Assembly (NCBI RefSeq): GCF_029784135.1
Contig: NC_073745.1
Location: forward strand, 44,437,521-44,501,520
Origin: Toxorhynchites rutilus septentrionalis
Taxonomy: Eukaryota > Arthropoda > Insecta > Diptera > Culicidae
Direction: 5' to 3'
Length of the DNA: 64,000 nucleotides
Under the pieces are notes generated by a model. The model was not told the origin of the DNA. It made no database searches and saw only the letters and a program-made list of their open reading frames with translations. The number at the start of each line of letters is the position of its first letter. Position 1 is the stretch's first letter. Shown here one piece after another: positions 41,817 to 51,594 of the stretch. A program made the translations under genes and the position numbers.

Positions 41817-42338
41817 CATACTGATTTTAACCTCCGACCGAGAAGGTCACGTTTTCTTTCAGCTCGGCAGTTTGGCGTTTTGGACAGCGGACTAGGACGT
41901 CTCCCCCTGGCGATTCCGAAGGAGTTAATTTTAATTATTTTTAAGTGGCAGCAGAAGAAGAGTGGAAGAAAGCAACAGCTCGCGTCGATGGTGGAGCGCT
42001 TGCCGGCAAACCGGAAAAGCGCGCGCTTTTCGGCGTCATAGACGCCACGCCCCCTTTTCGGGCAGTGTTTGCAGTTCAACTGTAGTGTTGCTAAAATAAA
42101 AAATATATTTAAAAAGAATTTAAACACGCATACAGACAGTGAAGTGGCTGAAACAATTATCACAACATGTGATTTTTCATAGTGATTCGCGTCAATTGGT
42201 GGTTTTAAAGTGCTTTACCGGAACGAAGTGAACTTTCGGGTACATATCCCACTAGTGAAGATCCCTCAGTAAAGAATTTTTTTGTGATTATCACACTTTT
42301 TTCTGCTGACTATATCAGTGATATAGTCAAGCAGAAGC

Positions 42339-43781
42339 ATGGCTTCTAGTAGCTCCGGGCCTCCGGGAGGCCGGGCTACAAACTTCTACGAGGGCAGGCC
42401 TACCGAAGCCACCGCTCCACTATGGGCGGACCCCTCAAATGGCAACCTCCAAATACTGCTTCTCAGAGCTACAGGAGACAAGGTGCTTCCAACGAACCCC
42501 TTCACCGTGAGCAAAACCATCAATGCAGTTGCAAAAGATTTCAACAGCGCAAAACCACAGCGCGATGAAAAGAAGAAACTGCAATACATCTTGACAACTA
42601 GGGACGAGGATGTTGTCGGTAAGTTGCTTTCTATTACTAAACTAATAGACAACACCCCTGTAGAGGTGATCTTTCACCCAACTTTGAACCAACGCAAATG
42701 CGTTGTAACATGTAGAGACGTCATCGATTTAAAAAACGAAGAACTAGCGAAAGAGCTTTCCGATCAGAAAGTGATCGACGTTAAGCGCATAACCAGAAAA
42801 GACGGAGAATCCATTATTCCTACACCAACACTAATCCTCACAATTCGCGGAACCGTTGTTCCCGAATTCATATATTTTGGCTTCATTCGCGCTGGGACTC
42901 GGAACTACTATCCGAACCCCATGCAGTGCTTCAAGTGTTTTAATTTTGGGCACACCAGCAAAAGATGCAAGCGCGAGGACCCGCTATGCAGAAACTGCAG
43001 CAAAGAACATCCCAAAGACTTCGATTTTAAGATGTGCAACTCTCCAGCACTTTGCATCAATTGCCAAGGAAACTACTCTTCTTCTAGTAGGAAGTGTCCT
43101 AAATGGCTTGAAGAAAACGAAATAACTAGGACAAAAATAGATCGAGGAATCTTTTACAGAGAAGCAAAGAATCTACTCACCCAAAACAATGGTCCAACCT
43201 TTTCAAGCGTCTTACAAGATAGAATTAACAAAATTCGGGCACCAATGGCCGGCTGCAAGTGCAAATGCAGTTGCGCCTCGGCCGCTTCGGCCGCTTCTAG
43301 TCGCGAAAGCACTCCCTCAGTTATGGACACAACCATGACCGAATCGTCTACCGAAAGTTCGACAACCGAATCAGATAGCGAATCGGTAATTTCAATGGAT
43401 ACATCCGAAGCCCCGAAAAAAAACAAAAGGAAAATAAATAAAGAATCATCTTCAGAATCAGAACAAAAATCTGAAGATGAAACTCAAATCAATAAAGAAA
43501 GAAAAAGAACAAAAAATGAACAAAGAACCACAACACCAACGAATAACAACAACACAACCATAACAAAAAACAGCAACAACAACAACAACAACGCACATCA
43601 AACAAAAAACAACAACAACAACCTACATACATCAAAAAACAACAACACACACACACAACAAACACCCCAAAGACCTCCACACCAAACAAGAACAACAACA
43701 CCTAGAAGAAAGCTTCTCTTTCCAAGGGTAAAGGACAATCGAACTAATCCTCTTTTGATAGTCCAAACACAACACAACTAA
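42339..43781 (+). CDS. I-clade LINE ORF1 (Gag-like, CCHC)
   Basis: 480 residues. A zinc-knuckle cluster sits at about residues 195-260: CFKCFNFGHTSKRC is a canonical C-x2-C-x4-H-x4-C; two further cysteine clusters (CRNCSKEH..., CINCQGNY...) are degenerate forms usual in this clade. A Ser/Glu-rich, then Asn/Thr/Gln-rich tail follows (about residues 310-470, encoded by AAC/ACA-rich DNA), likely disordered. The protein would bind LINE RNA and form cytoplasmic or perinuclear particles. The start ATG at 42339 sits in GCAGAAGCATGG. It ends with TAA at 43779, seven bases before the open ORF2 frame begins. Confidence 0.9.
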   Translation: MASSSSGPPGGRATNFYEGRPTEATAPLWADPSNGNLQILLLRATGDKVLPTNPFTVSKTINAVAKDFNSAKPQRDEKKKLQYILTTRDEDVVGKLLSITKLIDNTPVEVIFHPTLNQRKCVVTCRDVIDLKNEELAKELSDQKVIDVKRITRKDGESIIPTPTLILTIRGTVVPEFIYFGFIRAGTRNYYPNPMQCFKCFNFGHTSKRCKREDPLCRNCSKEHPKDFDFKMCNSPALCINCQGNYSSSSRKCPKWLEENEITRTKIDRGIFYREAKNLLTQNNGPTFSSVLQDRINKIRAPMAGCKCKCSCASAASAASSRESTPSVMDTTMTESSTESSTTESDSESVISMDTSEAPKKNKRKINKESSSESEQKSEDETQINKERKRTKNEQRTTTPTNNNNTTITKNSNNNNNNAHQTKNNNNNLHTSKNNNTHTQQTPQRPPHQTRTTTPRRKLLFPRVKDNRTNPLLIVQTQHN

Positions 43782-43788
43782 GACTTAG

Positions 43789-46700
43789 GAATTAGAGTTA
43801 AATCACTCTAACACATTCACTCCAATACAGAAATTCGGGATACAATGGAATATCAGAAGTATCCGACAAAATATTTTAGAATTGAAAATGCTTATTTCGA
43901 GCTCCAATCCTACAGTCATAGCCCTTCAGGAAACTATGACACCAAACAACTTCGATAAAAATTTCATTCCAAAGTTCATCACATACTTCAAAGAGGGTCC
44001 CAACCCCTCAAAAAACGGAGTTCCAATCGCAATCAAAGATGGCACTCCACATGATCTTCTTCCCATTACCACTGATCTTCAGGCAGTGGTAGTGCGCATT
44101 AAACACCCCTTTCCAATCACCGTCGTTAGCATCTACATCACTAATGATTCCAATCCGAACACTCTACGCGGCCAACTGGACCACCTGTTCGCCCAACTTC
44201 CCGCCCCAATCATGCTTATGGGTGATTTCAACGCCCACTCATACACCTGGGGAGGTGCATACCTCGATCGAAAAGGATCCATCATTGAGGATGTCATATC
44301 CGACCATTCTTTTCTCCTTCTTAACAACGGCCAACACACCAGAATCCATTATTCTGGTACTACTTCAGCCATCGATCTCACTATAGTATCAGACAAACTC
44401 TCTTCAAAGCTTTCTTGGAACATCCACGATGATACTTGCGGAAGCGATCATTTTCCAATCTTCACTTCCTTCGGCCAAACTTCTCCAGAGTTTTCAACAA
44501 GGCCAAGATGGAAATTTGAATACGCTGACTGGGCTGGCTATCAGTTTGACATTGAAAACCGCCTCTCCGCTAAACGAGATTGGACAGCCGAGGAATTCTC
44601 CAAAGTTGTCCTAGAAGTTGCAATGGTGCACATCCCCAGAACCAGTGGCATCCCTGGCAGGAAATGTGTCCCATGGTGGTCGCCTGAGCTGAAGGCAGCG
44701 ATCAAAGGTCGACGTAAGGCCCTACGCAAATTAAGAAAGGCCCATCCGGACAGCCCACTGAGGCCCACTCTGCTTACAGAGTTCCAAAGGGCTCGCAAAG
44801 AAGCTAAGATTGCTATCAACATAGCCAAGCACAACAGTTGGGTTAAATTCGTCAGCGAAATTAATCCCAACGCGTCAACAAAGGAGTTATGGAGTAAGAT
44901 TGGCAGGCTTCATGGCAAGAAAAGGAGCAAAGAATATAATCTTCTAATTAACGGTCAATACACCAATGACCGGAAAATCATCGCCGAGGCGTTTGGAGAT
45001 TTCTTTGCATCCGCCTCCTCCAATCAAAACTACGACCAAACCTTTCTAACCCATAAAACGGAATGCGAAAGAATTCCCATCGATTTTCATACCGATGTGG
45101 AATTTGACTTCAACAAAAACCTCTCCCTCAAAGAGCTCGATTGGGTACTGAACAAAGTCAAACAAGGATCCACAGGACCTGATGACATCAGCTACCCTAT
45201 GCTTAAGAATCTACCCCATCTCGGGAAAAAAGCACTTCTGAAGCTCCTCAACAAAGTCTGGGACAGTGGAACCCTCCCCAGTTGCTGGAAAGAGGGTTTA
45301 ATGATCTGTATCCCGAAACCAGACATGAACAATCATCTTCTTGACAATTTCCGCCCCATCACTCTCCTAAGTTGTGTTGGGAAAGTCTTGGAAAAAATGA
45401 TCAATCGACGCTTAACGACTTTTCTAGAGTCAAATAAGCTGATTGATCCCAGACAATTCGCCTTCCGTGCGGGAAAAGGTACAGAAGATTGCCTTGTAGC
45501 AATCGAAAAAATCCTAGACGACGCAACTGAAAAATTACATCACATTGACATTGTTTCCCTGGATTTATCCAAGGCCTTCGATCGGGCATGGAGGTACCCA
45601 GTGCTGAAAAGCCTTTTCGACTGGGGGATTCGTGGGAGGTTAGGTCTCTTCATTAAAAGTTTTCTAGAAAACCGGTCTTTCAAAACCGTTATTAACAACC
45701 ACCAATCTTCTCTAAAAATCCCAGAAAACGGCTTCCCACAAGGCTCAGCACTTTCACCAACCCTCTTCAACATTGCCATGCAATCTCTATTCGAGATTAT
45801 CCCGGACCATATAAAGGTCATAGTCTATGCAGATGACATCACTCTTATCTCTACGAGCTGCTTCGGCTTAATTCAGAGAAAGAGGCTTCAAAAAACCTTA
45901 GACTCCATCCAAAACTGGGCTCTAAAAACAGGTTTCAAACTTTCCCCGGAGAAATCCAAACACATACATATCGGAAAAGCTCTCAGAAGGAGAACCTATC
46001 TTCAGCTCAACAAAATCCCGATCCCTACAATGAGGACATTGAAAATACTAGGGGTTACTTTCGACAAGAAACTCAACTTCCTATCACATTCCCAAAAGAC
46101 CAAAATAGCCACCAGAAAGAAATTGAACATCATCAAGGCTATCGCAGGCAACCTAGCCTCTGGCCATAGAAAGACGCTGCTAAATGTTGTAAATGTTTGG
46201 TTGGTCCCACAAATCCTTTACGGAATAGGCACCTTCAGCCGTGGAGGGGACAGGGTGTTAAACACCATTCAACCAATTTACAATAAAGCAATTCGATTCG
46301 CAATTGGCGCTTTTCCCACCAGTCCTACTCTTGCTGTAATGGCAGAAAGTGGGCAACTTCCCTTCACCCACCTGGTAACAAAAGCCATCACTAATAAAGC
46401 CATCCGTCACTTGTCACTCCCCGAAAACGACCACAATGTCCCAATAATACATAGAGCTAAAACATGGTTCAAAAATCTCACGAACAAAGATCTTCCCGAT
46501 ATATGTGAACGTTCATCTGCGACGGGAAGAAATTGGAACGTCAAACCGCCGAACATTAACCTTGAACTTCTCAAGGCAGTTCGAGCGGGAGACCCTTCTA
46601 CGAAAGTCAAAGCCTGCTTCAATAACCTCGTTGCATCCAATTTTCAAATCAACCACCAGGTATACACAGATGGTTCAGTCAGTGCCGATGGAGTTGGATG

Positions 46701-47436
46701 TGGAATCTTTGAGAGTAGATACACTGGTAGCTTTTCTCTTCCACCGCAATGCTCCATCTTCAGTGCGGAAGCTTTCGCCCTTTTAATAGCTACCCAAGAA
46801 TGCACCCATGAGTTTCTTCCTACCACAATATTCTCAGACTCAGCTAGCTGTCTCCACGATCTTCTAAGTGGAAACAGCAAACACCCATGGATTAAGCAAA
46901 CAGAAGAGGCTGCTTCAAATAAAAACATCTCCTTCTGCTGGGTTCCTGGTCACTCAGGAATCCGCGGAAACACAGCCGCCGACATACTGGCCGGCAAGGG
47001 CAGCAAAATAGAACCCCCAGACATGCCCTGTCCTCCATCTGACATTGTACGCTGGGTAAAACAGCAAGTCCGTGAAAGTTGGGACATAGGTTGGATAAAC
47101 AGCCGTCCCACTCATCTTCATAAAATCAAAAATTCCACTCTCCCTTGGGAGGACCGTCTCAATAGTAGGGAAAGGCAAGTCCTTACCCGTCTTCGAATTG
47201 GGTACACTAACTTCACCCACTCACACTTGTTCTGCAGAGCCGAAAAACCCCAATGTGCTTGCAACGTAGCACCCCTTTCCGTTAGCCATCTTTTACTTGA
47301 ATGTCAACATACCAAAGATGCTCGAGTCCGACACAACATAGGTCAGAGTCTCCGAGATATCCTCAGTAGAGACGAGACCCAAGAAACCAATTTAATTGCG
47401 TTTCTGAAAGAAACCGACTTCTTTGGTAAAATCTAA
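43789..47436 (+). CDS. I-clade LINE ORF2 (endonuclease, reverse transcriptase, RNase H)
   Basis: The frame is open from the codon after TAG 43786-43788. The first AUG is at 43888, giving 1182 residues. AP endonuclease: IQWNIRSIRQN lies upstream of the first AUG; then ALQET, MLMGDFNAHSYTWGG and GSDHFPI. RT (about residues 400-700 from the AUG): GPDDISYPMLKN, NFRPITLLSCVGKVLEKM, SLDLSKAFDRAWR, GFPQGSALSPTLFNI and the catalytic VYADDITLIS. RNase H (about 915-1040): VYTDGSVSADG, FSAEAFALL, FSDSASCL and CWVPGHSGIRGNTAAD carry the D-E-D-D residues. A CCHC-like CACNVAPLSVSHLLLEC follows. Together these nick target DNA, copy the RNA from the nick and remove RNA. No internal stop. Initiation upstream of the first AUG is probable because the conserved endonuclease Asn precedes it. 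Confidence 0.9.
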   Translation, partial: ELELNHSNTFTPIQKFGIQWNIRSIRQNILELKMLISSSNPTVIALQETMTPNNFDKNFIPKFITYFKEGPNPSKNGVPIAIKDGTPHDLLPITTDLQAVVVRIKHPFPITVVSIYITNDSNPNTLRGQLDHLFAQLPAPIMLMGDFNAHSYTWGGAYLDRKGSIIEDVISDHSFLLLNNGQHTRIHYSGTTSAIDLTIVSDKLSSKLSWNIHDDTCGSDHFPIFTSFGQTSPEFSTRPRWKFEYADWAGYQFDIENRLSAKRDWTAEEFSKVVLEVAMVHIPRTSGIPGRKCVPWWSPELKAAIKGRRKALRKLRKAHPDSPLRPTLLTEFQRARKEAKIAINIAKHNSWVKFVSEINPNASTKELWSKIGRLHGKKRSKEYNLLINGQYTNDRKIIAEAFGDFFASASSNQNYDQTFLTHKTECERIPIDFHTDVEFDFNKNLSLKELDWVLNKVKQGSTGPDDISYPMLKNLPHLGKKALLKLLNKVWDSGTLPSCWKEGLMICIPKPDMNNHLLDNFRPITLLSCVGKVLEKMINRRLTTFLESNKLIDPRQFAFRAGKGTEDCLVAIEKILDDATEKLHHIDIVSLDLSKAFDRAWRYPVLKSLFDWGIRGRLGLFIKSFLENRSFKTVINNHQSSLKIPENGFPQGSALSPTLFNIAMQSLFEIIPDHIKVIVYADDITLISTSCFGLIQRKRLQKTLDSIQNWALKTGFKLSPEKSKHIHIGKALRRRTYLQLNKIPIPTMRTLKILGVTFDKKLNFLSHSQKTKIATRKKLNIIKAIAGNLASGHRKTLLNVVNVWLVPQILYGIGTFSRGGDRVLNTIQPIYNKAIRFAIGAFPTSPTLAVMAESGQLPFTHLVTKAITNKAIRHLSLPENDHNVPIIHRAKTWFKNLTNKDLPDICERSSATGRNWNVKPPNINLELLKAVRAGDPSTKVKACFNNLVASNFQINHQVYTDGSVSADGVGCGIFESRYTGSFSLPPQCSIFSAEAFALLIATQECTHEFLPTTIFSDSASCLHDLLSGNSKHPWIKQTEEAASNKNISFCWVPGHSGIRGNTAADILAGKGSKIEPPDMPCPPSDIVRWVKQQVRESWDIGWINSRPTHLHKIKNSTLPWEDRLNSRERQVLTRLRIGYTNFTHSHLFCRAEKPQCACNVAPLSVSHLLLECQHTKDARVRHNIGQSLRDILSRDETQETNLIAFLKETDFFGKI

Positions 47437-48161
47437 ACCGAAATACTAAATACCTTGGAAATTGCTTATTAAAGTTCGCCACTTCACAGTCATGTATGCG
47501 TGTTTATGTGTGTATACACATGTATGTACGGGTCGGAAGGAAGGTATTCATACATGTATATACACGCATTCAATAATAATAAATAGCAAATAATATAATA
47601 TATACTCTCATACCCACATCTATCTTCTATCCATTACATTATACTTTAATCAACTTCCTATTCCTACAGCCACACTCACCAAGGAGGATAAATTCATTAA
47701 ATAAACCTCTCCATTTTTCAGCTATACTATATACCATTAAATTCAAAACAACTATATTTTATTATCTATTCAAACTGTATTTCATTTCATTTCACCCCAC
47801 CCCACACCCACTCCTCCCCTCTTTCCTTCCCATACCACTCCCACCCCCTCCCACTCCACTAATCCCACCCAAATCCTTTCCACTCCTTTCCTTCCTATCC
47901 TCCTGAGAAGGGCCTTTTTGTTTTTTGGCTTTGGAACACGCCTTTCGCTGGGTCACTTGTGCTTCGTTACTGCTTTGGTCCTCGGATCAGTAAATTTTTA
48001 CTTTTCTTTACAGCATATATTAAATATCTTATGAAGCATAGGATCCCTTCCTACCTTCTTCTTTAACCGAGAGTCGAGCGGACAGATCTGATGAGTGATT
48101 TTTTTTTTGGTTTCCCTTTCGCCAGTCCCCTCTGGGCTGGTTTTATTGTGGCTCTTCACTG

Positions 48162-48219
48162 GGCTAGAGGCGAATGAACTGCAAAGTTTAAAGCCTCTTA
48201 AAAACAAAGAAAGAAGAAG
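48162..48219 (+). repeat. LINE/SINE-shared 3' tail
   Basis: GGCTAGAGGCGAATGAACTG, then CAAAGTTTAAAGCCTCTT and a GAA-rich tail close the I-clade LINE. The same block ends the short insertions at 8138-8331, 49265-49317 and 50897-50957. Confidence 0.7.
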
Positions 48220-48271
48220 AAATATCTTATTTTCTTTCAAACCGTAAACCCGTGTGGTTGTACGGCATCGG

Positions 48272-48480
48272 CATCGTGGACGTAACAAAAGAGGACAAGT
48301 TAAGGGAAAGGCAAAGTCTCACTCGAACCGTGCAGGTCTCCAGTTCCGTGTTGGTCGCATTCACTGATTGCTCCGCAAGGGTAACTAACAGCGATTATAG
48401 AGTTTCGGCCGTCGGAGTGCTCGAGTTGGCTTGCAAAGCTGCTCACGACAATTAGAAAACCCGCATCAAGAACAGAGCAG
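48272..48480 (+). pseudogene. Histone H2A pseudogene, copy D
   Basis: The frame reads [20 protein letters not shown], then IH, a stop where H2A has Arg, and LLRKGN, then a stop where H2A has Tyr. This keeps the PVGRIHRLLRKGN region that copy C lost. After a deletion of about 20 codons it resumes VLELACKAAHDN, a stop, and KTRI. The initiator ATG is lost. Copies C and D retain different parts of the gene, which shows that both descend from a more complete ancestor. Not functional. Confidence 0.8.
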
Positions 48481-48706
48481 CTTCGGTTCGGCGCTCATCA
48501 AGGCAACAATTAGTTTCAGTGAGTGGCAAAGTGTTTCTCCGACACGTCGCATTAAATGTAATTTACTGAACAACATGTCACAAGCTGGATGGGAAGAAAT
48601 TTTCTAACTGTGAAAGCTGTGGCGAGTGGCAAACGCAATAGCTAAACAGGAAGGTTTAACCGAACAAGATGGAAATATCGAGTGATAACAAAAAAACAAC
48701 ACCAAA

Positions 48707-48722
48707 GGTTCTTTTCAGAACC
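48707..48722 (+). terminator. Perfect histone 3' stem-loop, copy D
   Basis: GGTTCTTTTCAGAACC: perfect six-pair stem, UUUC loop. Confidence 0.7.
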
Positions 48723-48903
48723 ATCAACATATTCATAAAGAGTAAACAGTAAACTAATCCATTTTTCAGGTAGATAGGTAGGTATTCACGTAGGAGAAGA
48801 AAATAAAACAATATATTTAAAATATATATTTAACAAAAGCTGACCCCATTGTATAGTCCTACGTCACTCCGGTTATGTTCCCGACATTACCCACCCGTCT
48901 TTT

Positions 48904-49252
48904 ATTGCCCCTGGCAATGCGTTCATTTTTTGCAGGGCTCGAGCCTGCCTTCCTCTTCTTCGTGCTCATCACACACTACACGAAGCGTCCAATTTATGAC
49001 GCGGAAAGAAAAACACAATACGAATAACGCGAAAAACTAACAGAAAAACCAAACGACGATATCCAAGTTGGATTACCACTGGTGGGGTCCAATCTTAGAT
49101 CGAAGCGCAGCGAAAGCAAAGTGAACTGGATTGCTCAACAGTCCGATGCTGAATGAAAGTTTTCCTCAGCGAGATCCACTGTTTATACTCTAGGCAAGTA
49201 TTCCCCTTCATTCTTCTACTTTTCCTTCGTTCACGGAGACTTGCAATCCTAC
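48904..49252. other. No feature recognised
   Basis: Mixed sequence with short ORFs; nothing supported. Confidence 0.3.
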
Positions 49253-49264
49253 GATTTCCCCTCC

Positions 49265-49317
49265 TTCTTCTTCTTCTTTTTGGCTTTAAGAGGGCTTTTC
49301 AGTTCATTCGCCTCTAG
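49265..49317 (-). mobile_element. 53-bp LINE/SINE tail micro-insertion
   Basis: Read on the minus strand this is CTAGAGGCGAATGAACTG plus AAAAGCCCTCTTAAAGCC and a GAA-rich tail: only the last part of the LINE 3' tail. A perfect 12-bp target duplication GATTTCCCCTCC flanks it (49253-49264 and 49318-49329). Confidence 0.8.
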
Positions 49318-49329
49318 GATTTCCCCTCC

Positions 49330-49636
49330 GTTAGTCGTCGATAAGTTGCTCGTTATTGACATCTCTGTTCGGGAATGCTCACAAATGGACAGAACAAATG
49401 TATGGGAAAATGGAAACGCTTAAAGTTTTCATGAATTTTAACCATTTACAAACCAGGGGATTCCAATGTATAGCATATTAAACAAATCTTACGGGATTTT
49501 TGATTAGTTTAGTGTGTAAATCGTCAAAATCCGTTCGCGGCAAAAATAGTTATTAACGTTAACTTTATTTCATAAAAACGTGACCTGTTTTCTGATTTGG
49601 CACCCTTAATGAAAGACGTAGTTCTACGTCAAAAAA
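49330..49636 (+). mobile_element. TTGACGTAG-class element, right part, copy at 49.5 kb
   Basis: Colinear with 60660-60920 ('aatgtatgggaaaa', 'agttttcatgaatt', 'aatgtatagcatat', 'gttattaacgttaac') and ends with GAAAGACGTAGTTCTACGTC. The same right end, decayed, closes the Harbinger-containing element at 12890-12977. Confidence 0.6.
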
Positions 49637-50896
49637 TGTTTCAAGATGACACGAGATCTCAACGTTTCATGCAATTTTAAGACATTTGGCATTAAATTTT
49701 TTTTTTCGAAAATCGCGATTTCGTTTACTCCTCCTGTTTGCGACTATCATTACACCCCGGTGCATACCACCCTAGACAAATCAGCTGTGTTGTCTGGTGT
49801 GAACGACCAGCAAATACCAGACAAACAAAACCCGATAGACAAAACATGGCAAACAAAACGTAGCAAACAGAAACAACGGAAACAATCCAACCATGTGCGA
49901 AAGGGAGACGAAAACAACATCGGAGAACAGCGAACAACAATTTGAAATCTCACCACACCCGAAAATCAACGGAGAGTAAAACATCGCACATGGGAGAAAC
50001 AACAATAATAACATCAGCGCGCTGTGAAATCGTACTCCAGCGGAGCGAGATCAGTCGAGGATTGACCACCACAGGATAATTTTAATTACTTACTTACTTT
50101 ACGTCCACGCACCAATCATCAGTGTTGGAGATCGATGCACGGTCGGTGTTCTGGCCTCTCTTCATCCATGCAAGCTTCGCTCGCAACAAGAAACATCGGG
50201 CTGTTGTGCTAATAATAACACAACAATGATCAAATCAACTGTATCCGCTGTCCGGCCTAACCGAACAATAGAACAGAAGGAATACTTTTAAGCATAAATA
50301 AAATGGCTACTGTAATATATCATATGTATAGAAGCGATAAAAATTTAATACGATCATGATTAAATCCGGCTCTGTTATAGCTAATTTGCTAATGTGCCTA
50401 AATAAATAAATAAATGAATGAAATAAGAAAGGTCGAAGGACAACGGTCAACGTCATTTCAACAGGAAAACACGAAAGCCCATGCACAGGTACGCATACAT
50501 GTGAACACACAGACGCAAATACATGCTTCAATACGTTCATGCTGCCCGACGGCGGACGGGAGTTAATCGTTGGCATCTAATAGCACAATCAAACTCGTTC
50601 CTCCGGTTGTGAGTACCGCCCGATGAGTCAGGCTTCTATGAGTCGAATTTCTTTTGAAGCACCGAAAAACACGAAATAACGTCATAACGCGAAAAAGGTC
50701 ATAACCCAACCAAATTGTCAACGTTGTGACTATTTTAATTTGACACTACTGAAAATTCGGTGAGTTGCGACGTACCCAAGATCTAAGAGTGGTCGGGTCA
50801 GGAACCGGTTTTTTCGGATCATCTTCCTCTAGTCCGTTTGACGGATCGCTATAGTACCATGTTCGAAAAAGAACTAGAACTATCGAGAACCAGAGG
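49637..50896. other. Repeat margin and non-repetitive sequence without a recognised gene
   Basis: 49,640-49,720 is a fragment of the AT-rich repeat ('acacgagatctcaacgtttcatgcaattttaagacatttgg'-type). The rest holds overlapping ORFs on both strands (49646-50014) with strongly biased composition but no domain. Confidence 0.3.
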
Positions 50897-50957
50897 AGCA
50901 GAGACGAATGAACTCCTTGAGTTTAAAGTCTCTTTAATTCAAAAGAAGAGGAAGAAG
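50897..50957 (+). mobile_element. SINE-like 3' tail fragment
   Basis: CAGAGACGAATGAACTCCTT, then GAGTTTAAAGTCTCTTTAAT and a GAAGAG-rich tail, homologous to the LINE/SINE tail at 48162. The 5' limit and target duplication are not resolved. Confidence 0.5.
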
Positions 50958-51590
50958 TAACTCCTAAGGAGGATTATTGTAATAGCTGTTGCATAAAGAA
51001 AGAAATGAAGAATGAAGAATAACGGAATATATTGCCGAGTCGAATGATTTTGGACCAGTTTCCTCGGTTATCTTTCTAAATTTCCCACAACTCTCTGCCA
51101 TTGCGATTACCCAAGTCAAGCTATAACCCTTTATAAGATCGTGTCAACTTTTTGCCACCCAGAAAAACTTTTTTTTCGCTGCACTTGGAATATTCTTCAA
51201 TATTTTGCTTATCCAAATACCTCTAAAGGTATCTGGGAACACTCCAATTTTTTAGGGCTGCTTAAAATATACGATATTAATTTGGGAGTCGTTTTTATGT
51301 TACAAAACCACGATAGTAGAGCGCCGGTTGTTTAAATTCGTAGAAAATATAACAAGTTGATAGGTTTTTCATTGGAAATGTTCTATTTAGAATCTACTGT
51401 GTAAGATCATGCAGTTTTTTTTCAATTAAATAAATGCATTATTTGATGGAAAATTTACATTTTCAATTTTTTCTTTGTAAGTCTATATAAAAAACATTTT
51501 TTCTCGCTGCACTAGAAATGTTGTTTTTATTTTTGCATAACCAAAGACGCAATAAAGTGAGCTAACAAAGCAGCGGCAGTGTTTTTGGGG
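50958..51590. other. No feature recognised
   Basis: AT-rich; 'cgctgcacttggaatattcttcaatattttgc' near 51178 is echoed at 51505-51540, a diverged direct repeat. No gene. Confidence 0.3.
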
Positions 51591-51594
51591 TTAA

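Larger units (their letters stand above)
41817..48219 (+). mobile_element. Full-length I-clade LINE with both ORFs open
   Basis: An 11-bp target duplication AAATATCTTAT flanks it (41806-41816 and 48220-48230). It has a 522-bp 5' UTR, ORF1 (42339-43781), ORF2 (open from 43789, AUG at 43888, to 47436), a 780-bp 3' UTR and a GAA-rich tail. ORF2 has endonuclease, RT and RNase H, the domain set of the I clade. It resembles the mosquito I-like elements known as MosquI, but I assign only the clade. No stop or frameshift was seen in either ORF, so a potentially competent copy is plausible. Confidence 0.85.
48220..48903 (+). mobile_element. Histone H2A-derived mobile element, copy D (right part)
   Basis: This continues the copy interrupted by the LINE: leader, H2A pseudogene (48272-48480), distal segment with a perfect stem-loop (48707-48722), AT-rich stretch, then the right end TATAGTCCTACGTCAC followed by the hairpin GGTTATGTC / GACATTACC (48855-48903). 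This is the mirror of the ends at 5073-5120 and 6891-6945. Confidence 0.7.

Noticed and set aside
43489..43701. Minus-strand cysteine/phenylalanine-rich ORF
   Set aside because: It is the reverse reading of the AAC/ACA-rich tail of LINE ORF1, a composition artefact.
42386..47220. Other ORFs overlapping the I-clade LINE on both strands
   Set aside because: Shadows of ORF1 and ORF2 with no motifs of their own.
49725..50014. LTR-retrotransposon end suggested by TGTTGTCTGG and a compositionally odd region
   Set aside because: No matching second LTR, primer-binding site or polyprotein found in the window.
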